Of a DNA stretch of 8,087 nucleotides, positions 1-7,010 are shown in pieces. Position numbers and translations under genes: made by a program. A model generated the notes under the pieces. The model did not search any database. It was given only the letters and a program-made list of their open reading frames with translations, and was not told the origin of the DNA. The DNA is from Pseudomonadota bacterium (GTDB lineage: Bacteria > Pseudomonadota > Gammaproteobacteria > Burkholderiales > Thiobacillaceae). The stretch covers positions 1 through 8,087 of the forward strand of contig JAKACL010000130.1 of NCBI GenBank assembly GCA_021821425.1. Direction: 5' to 3'. The number at the start of each line of letters is the position of its first letter. Position 1 is the first letter of the stretch.

Positions 1-19
1 CGGTTTCTCTGTTGCCCCC

Positions 20-832
20 ATGCCCGAACTGCCCGAAGTCGAAACCACCCGCCTCGGCCTGCTGCCCCGACTGCAGGGCCGCACGCTCAGACGCATCGTG
101 GTGCGCAACCCGCGGCTGCGCTGGCCGGTGCCGGACGATCTCGACGCCCGGCTGGCCGGTTTGCCGCTGCAGACGCTCGACCGGCGCGGCAAATACCTGC
201 TGTTCGGCTTCGGCACCGTCACGCAGATCGTGCATCTGGGCATGTCGGGCAGCCTGCGCTTTGCCGCGCCGGACGAGCCCGCCGCACTGCACGACCACAT
301 CGACTGGCTGTTCGACGACGGCACCATGCTGCGGCTGCGCGACCCGCGCCGTTTCGGCGCGGTGCTGTGGACCGCCGACGCAACACGGCATCCGCTGCTG
401 GCGCACCTGGGGCCGGAGCCGCTCACCGCCGCGTTCGATGCGGCCTATCTGCATGCGCAGTGCCAGCGCCGCAGCGCCGCCATCAAGCAGGTCGTCATGG
501 ACGCGCAGGTGGTGGTCGGCGTCGGCAACATTTATGCGTCGGAATCCCTGTTTCATGCCGGCATTCGTCCTGCCACCGCCGCACGCCGGCTCAGCCGTCC
601 GGCCTGCGACCGGCTGGCGGCGGCGATCAAGCGCGTGCTGGCCGCGGCGATTGCCGCGGGCGGCAGCTCCTTGCGCGACTATGTGGCCAGCGACGGCGAA
701 CTGGGGTATTTTCAGCTGCAGACTCGGGTGTACGATCGTGAAAACCAGCCGTGCAAGGTATGCAACACCCCGATTCGCCGCATCGTGCAGGGCCAGCGCG
801 CCAGCTTCTACTGCCCGGTCTGCCAGCGCTGA
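20..832 (+). CDS. mutM: Formamidopyrimidine-DNA glycosylase (Fpg/MutM)
   Basis: Bifunctional base-excision repair enzyme that removes 8-oxoguanine and formamidopyrimidines from DNA and cleaves the abasic site by beta/delta elimination. The protein starts [10 protein letters not shown]: Pro2 is the Schiff-base nucleophile after Met removal and Glu3 the catalytic acid, which fixes the start. Lys58 (RRGKYL) and Lys156 (AAIKQ) match the conserved lysines. Met75, Arg110 and Phe112 (HLGMSG and DPRRFG) match the residues that fill the gap left by the flipped base. [10 protein letters not shown] at about 167-176 is the helix-two-turn-helix signature. The C-terminal zinc finger is complete, with Cys245, Cys248, Cys265 and Cys268. 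At 270 residues it has the normal family length. No clear Shine-Dalgarno sequence is visible in the 19 bases before it, so it may be translated together with a gene outside the window. The identification is secure. Confidence 0.98.
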   Translation: MPELPEVETTRLGLLPRLQGRTLRRIVVRNPRLRWPVPDDLDARLAGLPLQTLDRRGKYLLFGFGTVTQIVHLGMSGSLRFAAPDEPAALHDHIDWLFDDGTMLRLRDPRRFGAVLWTADATRHPLLAHLGPEPLTAAFDAAYLHAQCQRRSAAIKQVVMDAQVVVGVGNIYASESLFHAGIRPATAARRLSRPACDRLAAAIKRVLAAAIAAGGSSLRDYVASDGELGYFQLQTRVYDRENQPCKVCNTPIRRIVQGQRASFYCPVCQR

Positions 833-904
833 CACCTATTCATGGATCAAGTTTGCGATGAAATTTCCGTTAAATAATCGTTCCATATCAGGCGGCTTGC
901 CCGC
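833..904 (+). promoter_or_regulatory. AT-richer mutM/GTPase gap, possible promoter and RBS
   Basis: This 72-base gap is noticeably richer in A and T than the flanking genes. It contains AATAAT at 873-878, which matches the -10 consensus at five of six positions, but no good -35 hexamer at normal spacing; TTGCGA at 853-858 is only 14 bases away. AGGCGG at 890-895 ends nine bases before the ATG at 905 and is a usable ribosome binding site. It supports 905 over the in-frame ATG at 914. The GTPase could have its own weak promoter here or simply follow mutM in one transcript. No terminator-like hairpin was seen. Confidence 0.3.
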
Positions 905-2869
905 ATGAAGCTCATGACCCTGGTTGACGAGTTCGAACATTACAGCGCCTGGCGCGACGCCGTGTACGTCCGCGTCGAGGCGCTGCGCGACTGGCTCAAC
1001 GCGCAGGAACTGGGCGATGCGGAATCCGAACGCCGGTTGAACCAGTTGCTCGAGCGCCTGCAGACGGACACGCTGAACGTGGCCTTCGTCGCCGAATTCT
1101 CGCGCGGCAAATCCGAGCTGATCAATGCGATTTTCTTCTCCGACTACCGGCAGCGGGTCCTGCCGTCGTCCGCCGGGCGCACCACGATGTGCCCCACCGA
1201 GCTGTATTACACGCCGACCCGGCGACCCGTGCTGCGCCTGCTGCCGATCGAAACCAAGACCCAAACGGGCAGCATTGCCGAGTTCAAGCGCGACGACGGC
1301 GCCTGGACCGAATTCCCGCTCCACCTCGACTCCGCCGATGAGATGAGCGCCACGCTGATGCGCCTGTCCGACACGATATCGGTCGACGCCGCCACTGCAG
1401 AGGCCTATGGCCTGATCAACCCGGACGACGAGGAAACGGCGCGCAACCTTGCGCGCGACGGCAGCATCGCGATTCCGCGCTGGCGCCACGCGATGATCAA
1501 CTTTCCGCACCCGCTGCTGAAGCAGGGCCTGGTCATTCTCGACACGCCGGGACTGAACGCCATCGGCACCGAACCGGAGCTGACGCTCAACATGCTGCCC
1601 AGCGCGCATGCGGTGCTGTTTCTGCTGTCGGCCGACACCGGCGTCACCAAATCCGACATCGAGATCTGGCGCCGCTATATTGCGCCGGTGCAGGGCGCCA
1701 GTCGCGCGCGGCTGGTGGTGCTGAACAAGATCGACGGCCTGTGGGACGATCTCCGCAGCGAAGACGAGATCGAAGCCGAAATCGCCAAGCAGGTGGCGGG
1801 CAGCGCGACGCTGCTCGACTTGCCGCCCGCCCAGGTCTACCCGGTGTCGGCGCAGAAAGCGCTGGTAGCCAAGGTGAAGAACGACCCCGCGCTGCTGGCA
1901 AGAAGCCGCCTGCCGCTTCTGGAGTCGGCGCTGTCGCAGGAGCTGATCCCCTGCAAGCAGGCGCTGGTCGGCGAATCGACCCAGGGCGGCGTGGAGGACG
2001 TGGTGGTGAAGACCACCGAACTGCTGGAAACCCGGATCGCCACGCTGCAGGACCAGATCGACGAACTGGAGGGGCTGCGGGGCAAGAACCGCGATGTCAT
2101 CCAGCACATGATGATCAAGGCCAACGCGGACCAGCAGCAGTTCGAACGCGGCCTGCAGCAGTTCAATGCGCTGCGCAGCGTGTTCTCCAAACAGGTCGAG
2201 GTGCTGCGCCGCCATCTCAGCATGCGCGTGGTGCGCCAGAACGTGCGCCAGACGCGGCTGATCATGGAAAAAAGCCGCTTCAGCACCGGCCTGCGCGAAG
2301 CGATGGGCCGTTTCTTTCGCCAGATGGATGCCGACCTCAAGACCTCGTCGGAATCGGTCCGGGAAATCCGCAACATGATGACGGCGATGTACCGGAAATT
2401 CAGCGACGAGCACGGTCTGGCGGCGGTGAGCCCGCCGAACTTCAGCCTGCGCAAGTACCGCAAGGAAATGACGCGGCTGGAAGGCGTGTTCGACGAACGC
2501 TTCAACTCGATGTTCAGGATGCTGACCGTGGGGCAGCAGCAGCTGACCGCGCGCTTCTTCGAAACGCTGGCGAGCGAGGTGGTGCGGGTGTTCGAGCTGG
2601 CCAACCGCGAAACCGAAGCCTGGCTGAAGGCCCTGATCGCGCCGATGGAAACCCAGGTGCGCGAGCACAAGATTCAGCTCAAGCGCCGGATCGAGAGCGT
2701 CAGCCGCATCCATGCCGCGACCGAAACGCTCGACGAGCGCATTGCCGAGCTCGAAGCCAACATGGCGATGGTGAGCGATCAGATGGACCAGCTGGCGCGC
2801 ATCAACACCCACATCGGCCACGCCCTGTCCGATCAGCCGGGCGAGCGCCGCCTGTTCAAAATCGCCTGA
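905..2869 (+). CDS. Dynamin-like large GTPase, function unknown
   Basis: A 654-residue GTPase of the bacterial dynamin-like group. The G domain is intact. G1 is AEFSRGKS at 63-70, with Ala where the P-loop usually starts with Gly. G2 threonines lie in RTTMCPTEL at about 92-100, G3 is DTPGL at 213-217 and G4 is NKID at 274-277. The segment between G2 and G3 is long (over 100 residues). After about residue 350 the protein is almost entirely charged helix, with probable coiled coils near 371-395 and 608-636, as in the stalk regions of dynamin-like proteins. I see no signal peptide and no hydrophobic segment long enough to cross a membrane, so it is probably cytosolic or peripherally membrane-bound. 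It lies 72 bases after mutM on the same strand and converges on the ferredoxin gene 18 bases beyond. Known relatives act in membrane remodelling or, for E. coli CrfC, near replication forks; which applies here cannot be told. No gene symbol is justified. Confidence 0.9.
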   Translation: MKLMTLVDEFEHYSAWRDAVYVRVEALRDWLNAQELGDAESERRLNQLLERLQTDTLNVAFVAEFSRGKSELINAIFFSDYRQRVLPSSAGRTTMCPTELYYTPTRRPVLRLLPIETKTQTGSIAEFKRDDGAWTEFPLHLDSADEMSATLMRLSDTISVDAATAEAYGLINPDDEETARNLARDGSIAIPRWRHAMINFPHPLLKQGLVILDTPGLNAIGTEPELTLNMLPSAHAVLFLLSADTGVTKSDIEIWRRYIAPVQGASRARLVVLNKIDGLWDDLRSEDEIEAEIAKQVAGSATLLDLPPAQVYPVSAQKALVAKVKNDPALLARSRLPLLESALSQELIPCKQALVGESTQGGVEDVVVKTTELLETRIATLQDQIDELEGLRGKNRDVIQHMMIKANADQQQFERGLQQFNALRSVFSKQVEVLRRHLSMRVVRQNVRQTRLIMEKSRFSTGLREAMGRFFRQMDADLKTSSESVREIRNMMTAMYRKFSDEHGLAAVSPPNFSLRKYRKEMTRLEGVFDERFNSMFRMLTVGQQQLTARFFETLASEVVRVFELANRETEAWLKALIAPMETQVREHKIQLKRRIESVSRIHAATETLDERIAELEANMAMVSDQMDQLARINTHIGHALSDQPGERRLFKIA

Positions 2870-2887
2870 GGGGCGACGTGCTTGGAC

Positions 2888-3157
<270 letters not shown>

Positions 3158-3640
3158 TCAGTTTTTGCTTATTTTCTCACTTAATCGCCGGGCCACCAAT
3201 GGGTGGACGAAAGGCGTCACGTCGCCGCCCAGCTGCGCGATCTCGCGGATCATGCTGGCCGAAATGAACATGTACTGATCCGACGGCGTCAGGAACAGGG
3301 TTTCGATGTCGGGCTTGAGGTTGCGGTTCATGCCCGCCAGCTGGAATTCGTATTCGAAGTCGGACGCCGCACGCAGCCCCCGCAGCACGGCGACCGCGCC
3401 CTGTTCGGCGACAAAGTCGATCAGCAGGCCGGAAAACCCCTCGACCCGCACCTGCGGCACGTCGGCCAGCACCTCGCGCGTCATTGCCACGCGCTCGTCC
3501 ATGCTGAAGTAGGGCCGCTTGTTGCGCGCCTCGGCCACCGCGACGACGACATGGTCGAACAGGCGCACCGCGCGCCGCACCAGGTCCTCGTGGCCGCGCG
3601 TGATGGGGTCGAAGGTGCCGGGATAGACGGCTGTCAGCAT
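3158..3640 (-). CDS. coaD: Phosphopantetheine adenylyltransferase
   Basis: Catalyses the fourth step of coenzyme A synthesis, transferring AMP from ATP to 4'-phosphopantetheine to give dephospho-CoA in the cytoplasm. The nucleotidyltransferase signature is complete: [12 protein letters not shown] at 6-17 contains Thr9 and His17 of the T/HxGH-type active site. Lys41, [12 protein letters not shown] at 87-98, and FISASMIRE at 125-133 (the second ATP-binding signature) are also present. At 160 residues it is full length. The ATG at 3640 is preceded by AAGGAA (complement of 3651-3656), which lies within the last codons of rsmD. The gap to rsmD is only seven bases, so the two genes are probably translationally coupled. 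The identification is secure. Confidence 0.98.
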   Translation of the reverse strand: MLTAVYPGTFDPITRGHEDLVRRAVRLFDHVVVAVAEARNKRPYFSMDERVAMTREVLADVPQVRVEGFSGLLIDFVAEQGAVAVLRGLRAASDFEYEFQLAGMNRNLKPDIETLFLTPSDQYMFISASMIREIAQLGGDVTPFVHPLVARRLSEKISKN

Positions 3641-3647
3641 TGTGGGC

Positions 3648-4223
3648 TCATTCCTTGATCAGCAGGGCGAAATGCGAGCGCCCCGCGCGCCCGCTTCGAT
3701 GCATGATAAACCCTGGCGGCGCGCTCACCGCGGTTCCCTGTTCGACATAGGCCTGCCCGCCCGCTTTCAGATGACGCGCCAGGTCGGCCAGCGCCGGTGC
3801 GGCCAGCGCGCTGTCGAACGGCGGATCGACGAAGATCAGGTCGAAGGCCTCGCGGCTGTTGGCCAGCCAGGCCAGTGCATCGGCGCGCAGGACCTCGACC
3901 TGCTTCGCGCCCAGCACGATGCGGTTTTTTTCCAGCGCGCCGATGGCGGCCCGATCGCGTTCGACCATGACCACGCGCCCCGCGCCGCGCGAGGCAGCCT
4001 CGAAGCCGAGCGCCCCGCTGCCGGCAAACAGGTCGAGGCAGGCCCAGCCCGGCAGGTCCTGTCCCAGCCAGTTGAACAGCGTTTCGCGCACGCGGTCGGG
4101 CGTGGGACGCAGGCCGGCGCTGTCGGGAAAGTCGAGCAGGCGGCGCCGATACTGGCCGCCGATGATGCGCACCCGGTTGGGGGTACCGTGCGCACGCTGC
4201 GGCGCCGCGCGCTTAGCGAGCAC
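3648..4223 (-). CDS. rsmD: 16S rRNA (guanine(966)-N(2))-methyltransferase RsmD
   Basis: SAM-dependent methyltransferase that modifies G966 of 16S rRNA during 30S assembly. [12 protein letters not shown] at about 19-30 and [13 protein letters not shown] at 41-53 are the typical RsmD N-terminus. [18 protein letters not shown] at 64-81 is the SAM-binding motif I, ERD at 88-90 carries the ribose-binding acidic residue, and DPPF at 133-136 is the N-methyltransferase catalytic motif. Its 191 residues are close to the E. coli length. The best start is GTG at 4223, inside the end of the preceding M16 gene, giving an 11-base overlap. The upstream bases are G-rich without a clean Shine-Dalgarno. A GTG at codon 18 is an alternative but would remove most of the leader before RIIGG. 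Function is well supported; the exact start is less certain. Confidence 0.96.
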   Translation of the reverse strand: MLAKRAAPQRAHGTPNRVRIIGGQYRRRLLDFPDSAGLRPTPDRVRETLFNWLGQDLPGWACLDLFAGSGALGFEAASRGAGRVVMVERDRAAIGALEKNRIVLGAKQVEVLRADALAWLANSREAFDLIFVDPPFDSALAAPALADLARHLKAGGQAYVEQGTAVSAPPGFIMHRSGRAGRSHFALLIKE

Positions 4224-5550
4224 GCCCCGCCCCCACCACCACGGTCACCAGCGCATCGGGATTGATGGTGCGGGCGAATGCCTGTTTCACCGCGGCCACG
4301 TCGACCGCGTTGACCTGGTCGACCCAGGTATCCAGATAATCCAGCGGCAGGTTGTAAAAGCCGATCATCGCCAGGTAGTCGAGGATTTTCCGGTTGCTGT
4401 CGATGCGCAGCGGAAACCCGCCGGTGAGGTTGGCTTTGGCCTGGGTGAGCTCGGCCTCGGTCGGGCCTTCGGCAATGAACTGCCGCAACGTGTCCTGCGC
4501 CACCTTCAGCGCGTCATCGGTCTGCTCGAGCTTGGTCTGCAGGCCCAGCTGGAACGGACCGGCTTCCCGCATCGGCATGAAATAGCTGTAGGCGCTGTAG
4601 GCGTAGCCGCGCTTGTCGCGCACCTCCTTCAACAGCCGCGAATCGAAGCCGCCGCCGCCCAGCACATAGTTGCCGACGAAGAGCGGAAAGAAGTCGGGAT
4701 CGGTGCGCGCGATGCCGACGACGCCGACCCGCACGTGGCTTTGCGTGGACGGATGGGCGATGCGCGCATCGGATACGGCGGCGGGCGCCGGCTTCGGCAA
4801 GCCCGGCACCGGTTCGGCGCGCGGCAAGCCGGACGCCAGCCGGGCGGCGATGGCTTCGGCCTCGACGCGGCTGATGTCGCCCATCAGCGAAATCACCGCA
4901 TTGGGCGCGCTGTAGTGCCTGCGGTAGAACGCCTGCAGGTCGCCGCGCGCCAGCCGCGCCAGCGCAGCGGGTTCGCCGGATTCGTCGTGGGCGTAGGGAT
5001 GGCTGCCATATAGCGCGCGATAAAACGCCTTGTCGGCCACCACGCCCGGGTCGGCCTCATCTTCGCGGATCGAGGCGATCAGACGCTGCGTCTCGCGCTT
5101 CACCACCGCCCGGGGGAAATCGGGGCGCTGCAGCACCAAGGCGAGCAGATCGAGCGCCTTGTCCTTTTCGGGCGCGGACGACAGGGTGCGCAAGGTCACG
5201 CCGGCACGGTCGCGGTCCAGCCGCCCCGACAGCTCGGCGCCCACGTCGGCCAGCCGATGCGCAATCGCGGTGTCGGACAGTCCGCCCGCCCCCTGGTCGA
5301 GCAGGCCGCGGGTCAGGCGGGCCAGCCCCGACTTGCCCGCCGGGTCGTGCGCACTGCCGGCGCGAAAATCCACGGCAACGTCGAGCATCGGCAGCTCATG
5401 GCTTTCGACGAAATACACCCGCGCGCCCTGCGGCGTCTGCCAGTGCTGGATCGCGATTGCCGCCTGGACCGCCAGCGGCAGGCCCAGCAACAGGCCCGTA
5501 AAAACCATTCGGATCATCATGCCGCGCATTCCCTTCGTCTCAATTCGCAT
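4213..5550 (-). CDS. M16B peptidase-like protein, non-catalytic subunit
   Basis: A 445-residue M16 family protein with two M16 domains and a probable secretion signal: basic start, hydrophobic core at about 16-28, cleavage after VQA at 28-30. It should therefore act in the periplasm. The zinc site is lost. Where the partner has HVLEH, this protein has RLTRG at 78-82, so both histidines and the glutamate are replaced. It keeps the C-domain Arg/Tyr pair (Arg311 and Tyr318 in VRDKRGYAY) that in M16B enzymes completes the active site of the opposite subunit. It is therefore best read as the partner of the next gene upstream, which it overlaps by 11 bases. The start at 5550 has GGGAG six bases upstream (complement of 5557-5561). 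The ATG at 5520 (residue 11), with AAGGG ten bases upstream, would give a more compact signal peptide and cannot be excluded. The peptide substrate is unknown. Confidence 0.93.
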   Translation of the reverse strand: MRIETKGMRGMMIRMVFTGLLLGLPLAVQAAIAIQHWQTPQGARVYFVESHELPMLDVAVDFRAGSAHDPAGKSGLARLTRGLLDQGAGGLSDTAIAHRLADVGAELSGRLDRDRAGVTLRTLSSAPEKDKALDLLALVLQRPDFPRAVVKRETQRLIASIREDEADPGVVADKAFYRALYGSHPYAHDESGEPAALARLARGDLQAFYRRHYSAPNAVISLMGDISRVEAEAIAARLASGLPRAEPVPGLPKPAPAAVSDARIAHPSTQSHVRVGVVGIARTDPDFFPLFVGNYVLGGGGFDSRLLKEVRDKRGYAYSAYSYFMPMREAGPFQLGLQTKLEQTDDALKVAQDTLRQFIAEGPTEAELTQAKANLTGGFPLRIDSNRKILDYLAMIGFYNLPLDYLDTWVDQVNAVDVAAVKQAFARTINPDALVTVVVGAGRAR

Positions 5551-6901
5551 GGCGCACTCCCGGCACGGTTGCAGCGCGCGGTTTCGCCTGTAGCGGCTGC
5601 GGGTCGAGTTCGGCCACGCTCAGTCGCGCGTCCTGCAGCCATTTTTTGGCGGCGGCCTGCACCTCCGCCGCGGTCACCGCACGCAGCTTGTCGACCCGTC
5701 CTTCCAGCGCCTCGGGCGGCAGGCCGGCCATCACGTAATCGCCGAGCTGCATGGCCTGATAAAACAGCGAATCGCGCTGGTACACGTCGGCTGCGATGAC
5801 CTGCGCCTTGACCCGCGCGAGCTCCGCCTCGCTGATGCCTTCGCGCTGCACACGCGCGATTTCGGTGCGGATCGCCTGTTCAAGATCGGCCACCGACTTG
5901 CCCTGCGCGGGCGTCGCGTCGATCATGAACATGCCGGGCCCGCGCGTGATGGCGTCATACCCCGCGCTCGCGTTGACCGCGATCTGCTGCGTCTTGACCA
6001 GCCGGTTTTGCAGACGCGCCGAATCGTTGCCGGACAGCACCCCGGCCAGGATCTGCAGCGCATAGGGCTCGCTGTCGCGCGCCCAGTCGCGCAGCGCGGG
6101 CGCATGCCAGGCCATCAGCAGGTAGGGCAGCTGCGCCGGCGCTTTCACCACGATACGCTTGGCGCCGAGTTGCTCGGGCTCTGCCTGCGGCTTGCGCGCC
6201 GGCAAGGTGCGCGCGGGCAGCGCGCCAAAATACTGCTTCGCCAGCGCGACCACCGCGTCGGTCTGGACGTCGCCCGCCACCACCAGCGTGGCGTTGTTGG
6301 GCGCATACCAGCGCGCATACCAGTCGCGCGCATCCTGCGCGGTCATGTTCTGCAAATCGTCCATCCAGCCGATGATGGGGCGGCGGTACGGATGCGTCTG
6401 GTAGGCGGTCGCCATCAGGCGTTCGTACACCACCGATTGCGCCTGGTCGTCGGTGCGCAGCCGGCGCTCTTCCATCACCACCTGGATTTCCTTGGCGAAC
6501 AGGTCGTCGCTGATGACGAGGTTGGCCATGCGGTCGGCCTCCAGCTGCATCGACAGTTCAAGCCGGTCCTTCTGCATCTGCTGAAAATAGGCCGTGTAGT
6601 CGCGGCTGGTGAAGGCGTTTTCGCGCCCGCCGGCAGCGGCAATGCGCCTGGAGAATTCGCCCGGCGGCACCGTCCGCGTGCCCTTGAACATCATGTGCTC
6701 GAGCACGTGCGCCACCCCGGTGGTGCCATTGAATTCGTCGATCGATCCGGCGCGGTACCATACCTGCGACACCATCACCGGCGCGCGCCGGTCTTCCTTC
6801 ACGATGACCCGCATGCCGTTGTCCAGCGTCACGTCGGTCAAGGTCGCCTGCGCACCGCCTGTCAGCAGTACCGCCAGGCCGATTGCCCAAAGACTGCGCA
6901 T
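5540..6901 (-). CDS. M16B zinc metallopeptidase, catalytic subunit
   Basis: A 453-residue periplasmic zinc peptidase of the pitrilysin/mitochondrial-processing-peptidase family. The N-terminus (MRSLWAIGLAVLLTGGAQA) is a typical signal peptide with an AQA cleavage site at 17-19. The inverted zinc motif HVLEH is at 65-69, with His65 and His69 as ligands and Glu68 as general base. The third ligand is probably Glu145, or Glu144, in VVMEERR. The C-terminal domain lacks the Arg/Tyr pair: the matching stretch LVKTQQIAV has Val at both positions. The protein thus appears to need the adjacent non-catalytic subunit, as in known M16B heterodimers. The open frame continues upstream to 7927, antisense to ftsY. 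The ATG at 6901 is chosen because it begins the signal peptide and has GAGGGA about six bases ahead. It is the first gene of the minus-strand run and lies divergent from ftsY. Confidence 0.95.
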   Translation of the reverse strand: MRSLWAIGLAVLLTGGAQATLTDVTLDNGMRVIVKEDRRAPVMVSQVWYRAGSIDEFNGTTGVAHVLEHMMFKGTRTVPPGEFSRRIAAAGGRENAFTSRDYTAYFQQMQKDRLELSMQLEADRMANLVISDDLFAKEIQVVMEERRLRTDDQAQSVVYERLMATAYQTHPYRRPIIGWMDDLQNMTAQDARDWYARWYAPNNATLVVAGDVQTDAVVALAKQYFGALPARTLPARKPQAEPEQLGAKRIVVKAPAQLPYLLMAWHAPALRDWARDSEPYALQILAGVLSGNDSARLQNRLVKTQQIAVNASAGYDAITRGPGMFMIDATPAQGKSVADLEQAIRTEIARVQREGISEAELARVKAQVIAADVYQRDSLFYQAMQLGDYVMAGLPPEALEGRVDKLRAVTAAEVQAAAKKWLQDARLSVAELDPQPLQAKPRAATVPGVRHAN

Positions 6902-6911
6902 GTTCGTCCCT

Positions 6912-6937
6912 CTGATTGATTGAACCTGATTGATTGA
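6912..6937. repeat. Two direct copies of CTGATTGATTGA
   Basis: Perfect 12-base copies lie at 6912-6923 and 6926-6937, a period of 14 bases with two bases between them. Each copy also has an internal four-base period (TGAT TGAT TGA). A weaker third unit continues in the same 14-base phase from 6940 (ATGAATGATAAG). The first copy ends close to the Shine-Dalgarno of the M16 peptidase gene, so the pair would lie in the 5' untranslated leader of that gene if transcription starts at the TATCAT boxes. Confidence 0.85.
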
Positions 6938-6941
6938 GCAT

Positions 6942-6969
6942 GAATGATAAGCCGCATCCGAATGATAAG
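6942..6969. repeat. Two direct copies of GAATGATAAG
   Basis: Perfect 10-base copies lie at 6942-6951 and 6960-6969, a period of 18 bases with an eight-base spacer. On the opposite strand each copy reads CTTATCATTC and contains the -10-like TATCAT. They could be tandem promoter elements, a pair of regulator binding sites, or the product of a local duplication; the sequence alone does not decide. Confidence 0.85.
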
Positions 6970-7010
6970 ATGGGGCGTCCGTCAAACTGCTGTGCTGACC
7001 GCCCACCGCC

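Larger units (their letters stand above)
6902..7010. promoter_or_regulatory. Divergent intergenic region between M16 run and ftsY
   Basis: This 109-base region should hold the promoter of the five-gene minus-strand run and probably that of ftsY. On the minus strand, TATCAT (five of six matches to the -10 consensus) occurs twice, as the complements of 6944-6949 and 6962-6967, about 43 and 61 bases before the peptidase ATG. A TTGACG (complement of 6980-6985) lies only 12 bases from the farther box, too close for a standard sigma-70 promoter. On the plus strand I found no convincing -35/-10 pair and no Shine-Dalgarno before the ftsY GTG. The half nearest the M16 gene is AT-richer and carries two sets of direct repeats. 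Confidence 0.45.

Noticed and set aside
1..19. Possible 3' end of an upstream gene before mutM
   Set aside because: Nineteen bases are too few to recognise a coding end; no assignment can be supported.
842..877. An 11-codon open frame (MDQVCDEISVK) between mutM and the GTPase, considered as a leader peptide
   Set aside because: No ribosome binding site, no run of regulatory codons and no attenuator-like hairpins follow it. A frame this short is expected by chance.
836..2821. A 661-codon open frame on the minus strand, antisense to the dynamin-like GTPase
   Set aside because: Its composition (rich in His, Arg, Gln, Ala, Val, Gly, with no recognisable domain) is typical of the reverse complement of a high-GC gene. 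The plus-strand GTPase has clear G motifs through the same bases.
3859..5013. A 384-codon plus-strand open frame antisense to rsmD and the second M16 gene
   Set aside because: No recognisable domain and Arg/Ser/Ala-rich low-information sequence; both minus-strand genes beneath it have diagnostic motifs.
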